A stretch of 64,000 nt of DNA. It comes from Luteimonas rhizosphaerae. GTDB lineage: Bacteria; Pseudomonadota; Gammaproteobacteria; Xanthomonadales; Xanthomonadaceae. The stretch is taken from positions 124,001 to 188,000 of the forward strand of contig NZ_NRQR01000026.1 of assembly GCF_002849595.1 (NCBI RefSeq). Direction: 5' to 3'. Positions 31,020 through 39,164 of this stretch are shown piece by piece. Every line of letters begins with the position of its first letter. Within the stretch, counting starts at the first letter, position 1. Below the pieces are notes generated by a model. The model searched no databases and was not told the origin of the DNA. It was given only the letters and a program-made list of their open reading frames with translations. Made by a program: the position numbers and the translations under genes.

Positions 31020-32822
31020 TCAGGAGGAGGATCCCGCGTCCTGTGCGGACGCGGGCAGGGTGAAGAAGAAGGTGGCGCCTTCGCCGGGCGCGGAGTCGGC
31101 CCAGATGCGGCCGCCGTGGCGGCCGAGCACGCGGCGCACGCTGGCCAGGCCGACGCCGGTGCCGGGGAATTCGGTCGCCGAATGCAGGCGCTGGAACACG
31201 CCGAACAGCTTGCCGGCGTACTGCATGTCGAAGCCGGCGCCGTTGTCGCGCACCGAGAACTGGTAACCGCCCTCGTCGAGCTTCCTGCAGTCGATCTCGA
31301 TCGTCGCCGGCTCGCTGCCCACGCTGTACTTGACCGCGTTGCCCAGCAGGTTGAGCCACACCTGGCGCAGCATGTTCTCGTCGCCGACGACGATCGGCAG
31401 CGGCGTGATCGTCCACTCGATGCGATGGCCGGCATGTTCGGCGGCGGCGTTCGAATCCAGCATCGCGCGGGTGTCGGCGACCAGCGACTGCAGGTCCACG
31501 CTCTGCAGGCGCAGCGCGCTGCGGCCCAGGCGCGAGTACACCAGCAGGTCGTCGATCAGCGCCGACATGCGCTTGGCCGACGAGGCGATGACGTTGAGGT
31601 AATGCGTGGTCTTCTCGTCGACGTCGTCGCCGAGATGGCGGCCCAGCTTGTCGGCGAAGCCGGCGATGTGGCGCAGCGGCGCGCGCAGGTCGTGGGAGAC
31701 CGAATAGCTAAAGGCTTCCAGTTCCCGGTTGACGTCCGACACCTGCGCCACCTTGCCCTCGAGCTGCTGGTTGAGCTCGCGGATCTGGCGCTCGCTGATG
31801 CTCTGCGCGGTGACATCGGACGCGGTGATCAGGGCCACGTCGGCGTTGCGGTCGGGCAGCTGCATGCGCCGCGCGTTGAGCAGCATCGTGCGTTCCAGGC
31901 CGTCGACGGTGTGCTGGACCTGCTTGAAGTCCCACAGCTCGCGGCCGCGGGCCAGCACGTCCTGCAGGCGGCGCAGGGTTTCCGGATTGCTCCAGGCGCC
32001 GTTGCCCAGCTCGTCCAGGCGCAGGCCGCGCGCGTCGTCTTCCACACCGTAGAGCTCGGCGAATGCGGCGTTGTACATCACCACGCGCTGCTGCATGTCG
32101 GTCAGCACGATCGGCTCGCGCACGGTCTCCAGCACCGCCGCGGCGCGCGCGCTGGCGCGCTGGGCGAAGCCTTCGGCCTCCTGGCGCCCGGACAGCTGGC
32201 GCAGCGCGAAGAAGCTGGCGCCGCCCAGCAGCGCGATCTGCACCAGCATCGCCGTCCAGCTCGCGATCTCCGCGTCGCGCGTCGTGCGCTGCGAGACCTC
32301 CAGGCGCTCGACCAGCAGCGCCTGTTCGGCCTCCACGATCTCGTCGATCAGCGCCTGGATCGGATACAGCCGGATCATGCTGTCGATCGTGTCGTCGGCC
32401 GCGGACTCGGCCGCCACCGTCACCTCGTCGATGCGCGCCAGCCGCTGTTCCAGGTACCGCTGCAGCGCGCCCACCCGGGCCTGCTGCTCGGGGTTGTCGC
32501 GGGTCAGCGCCTTGATGTCCTCGAGGTTCGGCAGGATGCGCGCGCGGGCGTCGCTGATGCGGGCCTGCAGCGCCGGCGAATCGATACCGCGCACCCGGGT
32601 CAGCGCCGCGGCCTCCAGGCTGCGCGCATCGGCCGCCACGGTCTGGGTCAGGCTGGCGACCTCGTAGGTGTGCTTGACCTTGACCGCCGCGTTCTCGGAC
32701 GCGTCCATCGCCGTGCGCGTGATCAGGAACGGCCCGACCACGATGACCACGATCGCCAGCGCGAACGCGGGCAGGCGCCAGCGGCTCAGCAGGAACGGGG
32801 GCGGGGCGGCGGAGTGGGGCAT
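31020..32822 (-). CDS. CHASE3-PAS sensor histidine kinase
   Basis: 600 residues. One membrane helix at 16-34 (LPAFALAIVVIVVGPFLI), a periplasmic helical CHASE3-like domain to about 205, a second helix, a PAS domain (VLTDMQQRVVMYNAAF), HisKA with His377 in YSVSHDLRAPLRH, and an HATPase domain (WLNLLGNAVKYS, DNGAGFDM, GTGVGLASV). The SVSHDLRAPL style is that of kinases that signal to Rcp1-type receivers, which fits the two receiver genes behind it. The signal is unknown. It is divergent from aceE with a 197-bp gap. Confidence 0.88.
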   Translation of the reverse strand: MPHSAAPPPFLLSRWRLPAFALAIVVIVVGPFLITRTAMDASENAAVKVKHTYEVASLTQTVAADARSLEAAALTRVRGIDSPALQARISDARARILPNLEDIKALTRDNPEQQARVGALQRYLEQRLARIDEVTVAAESAADDTIDSMIRLYPIQALIDEIVEAEQALLVERLEVSQRTTRDAEIASWTAMLVQIALLGGASFFALRQLSGRQEAEGFAQRASARAAAVLETVREPIVLTDMQQRVVMYNAAFAELYGVEDDARGLRLDELGNGAWSNPETLRRLQDVLARGRELWDFKQVQHTVDGLERTMLLNARRMQLPDRNADVALITASDVTAQSISERQIRELNQQLEGKVAQVSDVNRELEAFSYSVSHDLRAPLRHIAGFADKLGRHLGDDVDEKTTHYLNVIASSAKRMSALIDDLLVYSRLGRSALRLQSVDLQSLVADTRAMLDSNAAAEHAGHRIEWTITPLPIVVGDENMLRQVWLNLLGNAVKYSVGSEPATIEIDCRKLDEGGYQFSVRDNGAGFDMQYAGKLFGVFQRLHSATEFPGTGVGLASVRRVLGRHGGRIWADSAPGEGATFFFTLPASAQDAGSSS

Positions 32823-33019
32823 CGGGCAGCGGGATCCTGGCGCACGGGCAGGCGCGCATGATGCCGCATTCCCCTGAATGGCCGAATCATCGCCGACCGC
32901 GCTGCCACAGGCAATCGGCACCGTTCGCCCCCGTCCGGACCCCGGTGTCACCCCTGATAGAATCGGCAGTCTTCTCGACCCCACATGCCGCGGCCGTGCG
33001 CGCCGCGCTGGAGCACGCA

Positions 33020-35710
33020 ATGAACTGGCTGAACGACGTCCTGCAGAACGACCCCGATCCGACCGAAACCCGCGAATGGATCGAGTCGCTGAAGGCCGTC
33101 ATCGATGCCGATGGCCCCGAGCGCGCGCATGGCCTGCTGGAGAACATGGTCGAGCTGACGCGCCGCGCCGGCGCGCACCTGCCGTTCGACCCGACCACCG
33201 AATACGTCAACACCATTCCCACCCACGTCGAGCCCAAGATGCCGGGCAACGCGGAGCTGGAATGGCGTATCCGCTCGATCATCCGCTGGAACGCGATGGC
33301 GATGGTCGTGCGCGCCAACCGCAAGCCGGGCGACCTCGGCGGCCACATCGCCAGCTTCGCCTCGTCGGCCACGCTGTACGACGTGGGCTTCAACCACTTC
33401 TTCCGCGCGCCGTCGGCCGACCACCCGGGCGACCTGCTCTACACCCAGGGCCACAGCTCGCCGGGCATCTACGCGCGCTCGTTCCTCGAAGGCCGCCTGA
33501 CCGAGACCCAGCTCGACCACTTCCGCATGGAAGTCGACGGCCAGGGCATCTCGTCCTACCCGCACCCGTGGCTGATGCCCGACTACTGGCAGACCCCGAC
33601 CGTCTCGATGGGCCTCGGCCCGATCGCCGCCATCTACCAGGCGCGCAACTGGAAGTACCTCGAAGCGCGCGGCCTGATGCCCAAGTCCGACCGCAAGGTG
33701 TGGTGCTTCATGGGCGACGGCGAGACCGACGAGCCCGAAAGCCTCGGCGCGATCTCGGTCGCCGGCCGCGAAGGCCTCGACAACCTGGTCTTCGTCATCA
33801 ACTGCAACCTGCAGCGGCTCGACGGCCCGGTGCGCGGCAACGGCAAGATCATCCAGGAGCTGGAAGGCCAGTTCCGCGGCGCCGGCTGGAACGTCGTCAA
33901 GGCGATCTGGGGCAGCTACTGGGATCCGCTGCTCGCCAAGGACAAGGACGGCATCCTCAAGAAGCTGATGATGGAAACCGTCGACGGCGAATACCAGAAC
34001 TGCAAGGCCTTCGGCGGCGCGTACACGCGCGAGAACTTCTTCGGCAAGTACCCCGAAACCGCCGAGATGGTGGCCAGCCTGTCCGACGACGACATCTGGC
34101 GCCTCAACCGCGGCGGCCACGATCCGCATAAGGTCTTCGCCGCCTACCAGAACGCCATGGACACCAAGGGCCAGCCCACGGTGGTGCTCGCCAAGACCGT
34201 CAAGGGCTACGGCATGGGCAGCGCCGGCGAGGCGCTCAACCCCACCCACAACACCAAGAAGCTCGACGACGATTCGGTGCGCACCTTCCGCGACCGCTTC
34301 AAGATCCCGGTCACCGACGCGATGCTCAAGGACGGCAACGTGCCGTTCTACCACCCGGGCCCGGACTCCGAGGAAGTGCAGTACATCCAGGAGCGCCGCA
34401 AGGCCCTCGGCGGCTACCTGCCGCAGCGCCGCGCGAAATCCACCGAAAGCCTCAAGGCGCCGAAGCTGGAAGTGTTCGAGCGCCTGATGAAGGACACCGG
34501 CGAGCGCAGCATCAGCACCACGATGGCCTTCGTGCAGTCGCTGTCCATCATCCTGCGCGACAAGCAGGTGGGCCCGCGCGTGGTGCCGATCGTCGCCGAC
34601 GAGGCCCGCACCTTCGGCATGGAAGGCCTGTTCCGCCAGCTGGGCATCTACGCCCCGCAGGGCCAGAAGTACAAGCCGGTCGACCGCGACCAGCTGTCGT
34701 ACTACCGCGAGGACGCGGCCGGCCAGGTGCTGGAAGAAGGCATCACCGAGGCCGGCGCGTTCTCCAGCTGGATGGCCGCCGCGACCAGCTACAGCACCAA
34801 CGACGTGCCCATGCTGCCGTTCTACATCTACTACTCGATGTTCGGTTTCCAGCGCATCGGCGACTCCGCCTGGCAGGCTGCCGACATGCGCGCCCGCGGC
34901 TTCCTGCTCGGCGCGACCGCCGGCCGCACCACGCTCAACGGCGAAGGCCTGCAGCACGAGGACGGCCACAGCCACCTGCTGGCCGGCGCCATCCCCAACT
35001 GCCGCGCCTACGACCCCACCTTCGCCGGCGAAGTGGCGGTGATCCTGCAGCACGGCATGCAGCGCATGCTCGACGAGCAGCAGGACGAGTACTTCTATCT
35101 CACCCTGATGAACGAGAACTACCCGCACCCCGAGCTCCCCGCGGGCGCGGCCGAGGGCGTCATCAAGGGCATGTACCTGCTCAAGGACGCCGGCAAGCCC
35201 AAGAAGGGCGAGCTGCGCGTGCAGCTGCTGGGTAGCGGCACCATCCTGCGCGAGGCCATCGCCGCCGCCGAGCTGCTGGACAAGGACTTCGGCGTCACCG
35301 CCGACATCTGGTCCTGCCCCAGCTTCACCGAGCTGCGCCGAGACGGCTGGGATGCCGAGCGCTGGAACCGCTTCAACCCGGAAGCCAAGACCAGGAAGAA
35401 GGCCTACGTCACCGAATTGCTGGAAGGCCGCCAGGGCCCGGTCATCGCCGCGACGGACTACGTGCGCGCGTTCGCCGACCAGATCCGCGCCTTCGTGCCG
35501 GCCACGTACACCGTGCTCGGCACCGACGGCTTCGGCCGCTCGGATACGCGTGCCAACCTGCGCCGTCACTTCGAAGTGGATCGTTACTACATCGCGCAGG
35601 CGGCGATCGATGCACTGGCGAAGGACGGCAAGATGACCGGCAAGGACGTGGCCCGGGCGATCAAGCTGTACAAGATCGATCCGGAGAAGGCGAATCCGGT
35701 CGGGGTTTGA
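33020..35710 (+). CDS. aceE: Pyruvate dehydrogenase E1 component, homodimeric type
   Basis: 896 residues, the usual length. AceE decarboxylates pyruvate with thiamine diphosphate and passes the acetyl group to lipoyl-E2. The thiamine-binding fold is clear: MGDGETDEPESLGA opening the GDG..N motif, NCNLQRLDGPVRGN, and FVQSLSIILRDK in the pyrimidine domain, with GLQHEDGHSHLLA bearing catalytic His residues. The start MNWLNDVLQNDPDPTET is the standard N-terminus of the xanthomonad enzyme; the open frame upstream is not homologous. A TAGAAT box lies about 60 bases upstream. E2 and E3 genes are not next to it in this window. Confidence 0.96.
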   Translation: MNWLNDVLQNDPDPTETREWIESLKAVIDADGPERAHGLLENMVELTRRAGAHLPFDPTTEYVNTIPTHVEPKMPGNAELEWRIRSIIRWNAMAMVVRANRKPGDLGGHIASFASSATLYDVGFNHFFRAPSADHPGDLLYTQGHSSPGIYARSFLEGRLTETQLDHFRMEVDGQGISSYPHPWLMPDYWQTPTVSMGLGPIAAIYQARNWKYLEARGLMPKSDRKVWCFMGDGETDEPESLGAISVAGREGLDNLVFVINCNLQRLDGPVRGNGKIIQELEGQFRGAGWNVVKAIWGSYWDPLLAKDKDGILKKLMMETVDGEYQNCKAFGGAYTRENFFGKYPETAEMVASLSDDDIWRLNRGGHDPHKVFAAYQNAMDTKGQPTVVLAKTVKGYGMGSAGEALNPTHNTKKLDDDSVRTFRDRFKIPVTDAMLKDGNVPFYHPGPDSEEVQYIQERRKALGGYLPQRRAKSTESLKAPKLEVFERLMKDTGERSISTTMAFVQSLSIILRDKQVGPRVVPIVADEARTFGMEGLFRQLGIYAPQGQKYKPVDRDQLSYYREDAAGQVLEEGITEAGAFSSWMAAATSYSTNDVPMLPFYIYYSMFGFQRIGDSAWQAADMRARGFLLGATAGRTTLNGEGLQHEDGHSHLLAGAIPNCRAYDPTFAGEVAVILQHGMQRMLDEQQDEYFYLTLMNENYPHPELPAGAAEGVIKGMYLLKDAGKPKKGELRVQLLGSGTILREAIAAAELLDKDFGVTADIWSCPSFTELRRDGWDAERWNRFNPEAKTRKKAYVTELLEGRQGPVIAATDYVRAFADQIRAFVPATYTVLGTDGFGRSDTRANLRRHFEVDRYYIAQAAIDALAKDGKMTGKDVARAIKLYKIDPEKANPVGV

Positions 35711-35722
35711 TCGACTTTGAGG

Positions 35723-35755
35723 AGTAAGGCGGCTTAGGCCGCCTTACTACTTTTT
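35723..35755 (+). terminator. Strong intrinsic terminator of aceE
   Basis: A perfect 11-bp stem, AGTAAGGCGGC / GCCGCCTTACT, with TTAG loop (35723-35748) is followed by ACTTTTT. It is 13 bases past the aceE stop and only 16 bases ahead of the start of the SIR2 gene. Confidence 0.9.
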
Positions 35756-35770
35756 GAAAAAGGGGCTGAT

Positions 35771-37330
35771 GTGAATATCAAGAGTGCGCTGGTCGATATA
35801 TTTTCGTCGAAGCCGGCTGGTCCATTCTTGTTCGTAGGTTCAGGGTTTTCTCGACGCTACCTCGGCTTGGAAGATTGGCGGGGACTTCTGTCGAAGTTCT
35901 GCGTGACGGGGCGGCCATTTGAGTATTACTTGTCTACTGCTGATGGAAGTTACCCTGCGGCAGCCCAGGCGCTTGCAAAGGATTTCAATGCGCACTGGTG
36001 GGGCGCTCCCGAATTCAAAGGCAGTGTCGAAAGGTACAAAGACAAGATTCACACTGAATCATCTGCTCTTCGTATTGAGATTTGCTCCTACATATCCACT
36101 CTTGATCAAACAATTGCATTGTCAGGAGCGTATGCGGACGAGGTTAAGTTGCTATCAAGCCTGAATGTAGACGGCGTCATCACAACAAATTGGGATCTGT
36201 TTTTGGAGCAGATATTTCCCGATTACAAAGTCTACGTGGGCCAAGAGGAGCTTCTCTTTTCGAATCCGCAAGAGATCGGAGAGATTTACAAAATCCACGG
36301 AAGCTGCGGTCGTCCTGATACGTTAATTCTTACTGACACCGATTACAATCAGTTCAATGATCGTAACGCGTACTTGGCGGCGAAGCTGATCACTCTTTTT
36401 GTTGAGCATCCGGTTATATTTCTAGGTTACTCGATATCTGACGATAATATTCAGGCGCTTCTCAAGTCCGTATCCCTTTGCATTGGCAAAGGCAATGTCG
36501 AAAAGCTAAGAAAGAACCTAATTTTTGTTCAGAGATTAGGCGGGAATGAGGTTGAATCAGTTTCCGACACTTATTTGACTGTCGATGGCGTCCAAATTCC
36601 TCTTGTGCTAGTTAAAACGAATGACTTCAAGGGAATTTATGAAGCAATCGATCTGACAAAGAGAAAAATTCCAGCAAGAGTTCTCCGTTTTTGCAAAGAA
36701 CAGCTTTACGAGTTGGTACAGTCAGCAGAGCCGGAAAAGAAACTTTGCGTTGTCGGAATCGATGAGATAGAAAATAAAGACGACGTTGAGTTCCTCGTCG
36801 GCGTCGGAGTTGCAAGCGCTGCACCTGCCGCGACAAATCTCGGTGACATCGGCTATGCGGGGATAAGCGGGCTGGACCTCATTCATGATCTTCTTCATGA
36901 GGATGGAGGATACGACCCTCGGCAGATTCTCGAGCACACTATTAAGTCGGCAGGGCGTAATTCTAAGAATATACCCGTTCTTAAGTACATGCAGGCGGCT
37001 GGTATAAAATCCAAGAAGGAATACGAAGCCAGCGGTCTCAACCTTGACAAGTGGGTCAATCGCGATGTCAGGGAGTTTAGAATGAAGCAGTACGCGGCTC
37101 CCTTCAGGCGGCATCATCGGAGTAAGAATGCGGCTGATATAATTGCCACTTGCACCCCAGAGAATGCTGCGGCTTACATCCCGTTTCTGAGTGCGGAAAA
37201 GATCGACTTGGATGTTCTCAGGTCATTTCTAGTCGATAACGAGTCAAAGATGGACTACGAAAAGTCTAGTTATGCAAGTAGCTATCGAAAATTGGCCAGT
37301 TTGTTTGACAAATTGAAATGGGGCTGGTGA
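35771..37330 (+). CDS. SIR2-domain protein, candidate anti-phage NADase
   Basis: 519 residues. The N-terminal SIR2_2-type domain keeps the NAD-binding loop FVGSGFS (21-27), Asp35-Trp36 of the LEDW motif, the catalytic TTNWD with Asn140 and Asp142, and His176 in KIHGS; GYSISDDNI follows near 220. All key residues for NAD cleavage are there. Residues about 300-519 are a helical region I do not recognise, presumably a sensor. Such proteins kill or arrest infected cells by depleting NAD, often alone or with a partner. Sampled lines have 40-47% GC against about 65% in aceE, so transfer is likely. The start is GTG 35771 with AGGGG five bases upstream; there is hardly room for a promoter behind the aceE terminator. 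Confidence 0.85.
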   Translation: MNIKSALVDIFSSKPAGPFLFVGSGFSRRYLGLEDWRGLLSKFCVTGRPFEYYLSTADGSYPAAAQALAKDFNAHWWGAPEFKGSVERYKDKIHTESSALRIEICSYISTLDQTIALSGAYADEVKLLSSLNVDGVITTNWDLFLEQIFPDYKVYVGQEELLFSNPQEIGEIYKIHGSCGRPDTLILTDTDYNQFNDRNAYLAAKLITLFVEHPVIFLGYSISDDNIQALLKSVSLCIGKGNVEKLRKNLIFVQRLGGNEVESVSDTYLTVDGVQIPLVLVKTNDFKGIYEAIDLTKRKIPARVLRFCKEQLYELVQSAEPEKKLCVVGIDEIENKDDVEFLVGVGVASAAPAATNLGDIGYAGISGLDLIHDLLHEDGGYDPRQILEHTIKSAGRNSKNIPVLKYMQAAGIKSKKEYEASGLNLDKWVNRDVREFRMKQYAAPFRRHHRSKNAADIIATCTPENAAAYIPFLSAEKIDLDVLRSFLVDNESKMDYEKSSYASSYRKLASLFDKLKWGW

Positions 37331-37524
37331 TAGAGCAGCTGCAAGCCTGTGCGCTTTGTTTTTGTATGCCGCGCTGAATCTGCCGCCAGGATTTCTCTGA
37401 TATTTAGGATTTAAGAGGCGGGGCGGGGCGCCCTGATGATTAGGGCTGCGGCGGTTCCTCTTGCGCATCGCGAACTTTTTCAGATCTGGATCTCTGCTCT
37501 CTTAATTGAATTTAAGGTCGACGC

Positions 37525-38493
37525 ATGGAGAAGCAAGCAAAGGCCAGGCCTTTTCGATCGCCTCGCAGCATGGAGTTAGAGAGGTCGGCACGGAACTCTA
37601 TCAAGCCGTTCCTAGAATCATGTGGTTTGACAGACGTTGTGGAGCAACGGCAAGTCACGGGCACTGCGACGACACAGCGGATAACAGCGTTGTTGTCATC
37701 GGGGATATCGATCACTGCAAAGGTGAAGCTCTGCTGGCACCGAAACGACCGTAATCCGAGAGAGATGTGCTACTCCGCTACACAGCTAAAGGCGCGGCGA
37801 CTTGAGGCGGGCTGGGACGCGACCTTGGCCAGCTTGGTGAAGTCAAACCAGAAGCAGGGAATTACCCATTTTCTAGTTGCGCAGCCGGGGGTGATTGGCA
37901 TTTCGTTTGCAGCACTGATTCCGATGACGGCGGTGCGTGATATCTGGTGGCGTCAGCATGACTTAAGTCAGGAACTGATACAGAAAGGGCGGCTCGGTCG
38001 TCAGACGAAGAATCATGCTGCCAACGGACACAGTCCTACTCTGTGGCTGCAAGACGACCGGACACCAGCCGGACACCTTGTTGCGGACGAGTTATGGGGC
38101 TTTCCAGGTGTCATCGAACTGGTGCCCGGGCTAGCTTCTGAGACTAACGATACTTACGACGACTACCCTGGACTTCCTTCCAACATAGGTCACGACGGCG
38201 CCGGGCGGGTGTTCGTTAAGCAATCCAAGGTTCGCCGCTCTCGACGAGTGCGTGAGCGTGTGCGTCAGCGCGCTAACGGCATCTGTGAGCGATGCAAGGA
38301 CAGTCGGCCTTACGGAAATTTTCTTGATGTGCACCACATCATGGGTGTGGAAAAAAGCGATCGCGTATGGACATGTGTTGCAATCTGTCCGAACTGTCAC
38401 CGAGAGGCGCATGTATCTCCCGATGCAGAGGCGATTAACGCGGAACTGATGAGATTTGCTGCGAAGTTCGAAGTGGGGCTTGGAACCAAATAA
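37525..38493 (+). CDS. HNH endonuclease with unknown N-terminal domain
   Basis: 322 residues. The C-terminal 80 residues are a zinc-stabilised HNH nuclease: CERC at 254-257, catalytic LDVHHIMG with His270-His271, and CPNCHREAH at 288-296. The first 230 residues have no recognised domain; they could supply target recognition. GC is lower than the host genes though higher than in the SIR2 gene. It lies 194 bases behind the SIR2 gene on the same strand, a spacing that leaves room for its own promoter. A role in restriction or phage defence is inferred from domain and neighbour only. Confidence 0.8.
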   Translation: MEKQAKARPFRSPRSMELERSARNSIKPFLESCGLTDVVEQRQVTGTATTQRITALLSSGISITAKVKLCWHRNDRNPREMCYSATQLKARRLEAGWDATLASLVKSNQKQGITHFLVAQPGVIGISFAALIPMTAVRDIWWRQHDLSQELIQKGRLGRQTKNHAANGHSPTLWLQDDRTPAGHLVADELWGFPGVIELVPGLASETNDTYDDYPGLPSNIGHDGAGRVFVKQSKVRRSRRVRERVRQRANGICERCKDSRPYGNFLDVHHIMGVEKSDRVWTCVAICPNCHREAHVSPDAEAINAELMRFAAKFEVGLGTK

Positions 38494-38535
38494 CCGGGGC
38501 AGGTTCTAAGGTTTCCCCACGTTTTCATGGGGATG

Positions 38536-38553
38536 ACGGTGCCAGGTTCACTT
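38536..38553 (+). repeat. 19-bp dispersed repeat, copy 1
   Basis: ACGGTGCCAGGTTCACTT, the first of seven plus-oriented copies of consensus AACGGTGYCAGGTTCACTT between 38.5 and 43.6 kb. It lies 43 bases after the HNH stop, just past a short CCCCA..TGGGG stem. Confidence 0.85.
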
Positions 38554-38555
38554 CC

Positions 38556-38645
38556 TTGGCCGTCGACGAGGTCAAGCGAGATCTGTTGGTCACCCATGGC
38601 CTGGACGCGATGGAAATCAATCTCTCGGGATCGACCCGCAGCTAA
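38556..38645 (+). pseudogene. 29-codon orphan coding remnant between repeats
   Basis: Between repeat copies 1 and 2 the frame reads LAVDEVKRDLLVTHG and then LDAMEINLSGSTRS before TAA. Its composition and amphipathic pattern look like the tail of a real protein rather than noise, but no start or family can be assigned. Its stop codon overlaps repeat copy 2. Confidence 0.35.
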
Positions 38646-38680
38646 CGGTGCCAGGTTAACTAACCGTGCCAGGTTTACTT
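38644..38680 (+). repeat. 19-bp dispersed repeat, copies 2 and 3 in tandem
   Basis: AACGGTGCCAGGTTAACT (38644-38661) and AACCGTGCCAGGTTTACTT (38662-38680), both slightly diverged. Copy 3 overlaps the TAA stop codon of the truncated membrane protein gene on the other strand. Confidence 0.8.
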
Positions 38681-39131
38681 AAGACGCATCGTCGACTGCA
38701 TGGCGCTGGTCCGAGTCGGCGTTGATGCGTCTAATCCATGATTCGCCAACCCGTTCGGCGATCTTCAGGGCTTCGCCATGCCAAAGGCTGAGAAACGCTG
38801 CGGCGATCATGACGGTGGCGAGGATTGCGTACGCCCGCTGGCTGAAGCCAGTCGCGTGCGTTGCGAGATACGCAGCGAGCGCGCCCACGCCTGCGAACAG
38901 GAAGTAGCGGAGCGTGGGCCAGTGGCGGAGGAGCGCGCGAATCCGTGCGCTGCGATGTGGCGTGTACTTCCAGGCCACGGCTCGGGCCGCCGGGTCGTAA
39001 TCGAAGAAGTCCCACAGCTCCGATAGGTCCAGCAGGGCTTGGCTCGTATGCGGGTGTGCGAGCGCGTTGCGAATGACGTGCGCCGGCAGGTGTGTGCCGT
39101 AGAGATGGCGGACTAACGGGGTCAGGTTCAC
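38679..39131 (-). pseudogene. 5'-truncated copy of the membrane protein gene at 42727-43347
   Basis: 150 codons closely matching the C-terminal 143 residues of the 206-residue paralogue: LYGTHLPAHVIRNALAHPHT, LLDLSELWDFFDYDP and SLWHGEALKIAERVGESWI are shared almost word for word. The first 60 or so residues, including the N-terminal membrane helix, are missing. The break coincides with repeat copy 4, whose reverse complement supplies the new N-terminal codons (V/M-N-L-T-P). Two membrane helices remain. It could be translated from GTG 39131 but is best read as a gene fragment cut at a repeat. Confidence 0.75.
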
Positions 39132-39133
39132 TT
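39115..39133 (+). repeat. 19-bp dispersed repeat, copy 4
   Basis: AACGGGGTCAGGTTCACTT, lying exactly at the 5' break of the truncated membrane protein gene. With copy 3 it brackets that fragment on both sides. Confidence 0.85.
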
Positions 39134-39164
39134 ACTTTGCGGGCTGATGCCTCGGGCCGTCTCT

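Noticed and set aside
35771..38493. Assigning the SIR2 and HNH genes to a named defence system (Thoeris, SIR2-HerA, Avs, pAgo)
   Set aside because: None of the required partner domains (SLOG, HerA, STAND ATPase, Argonaute) is encoded nearby, so only a candidate role is claimed.
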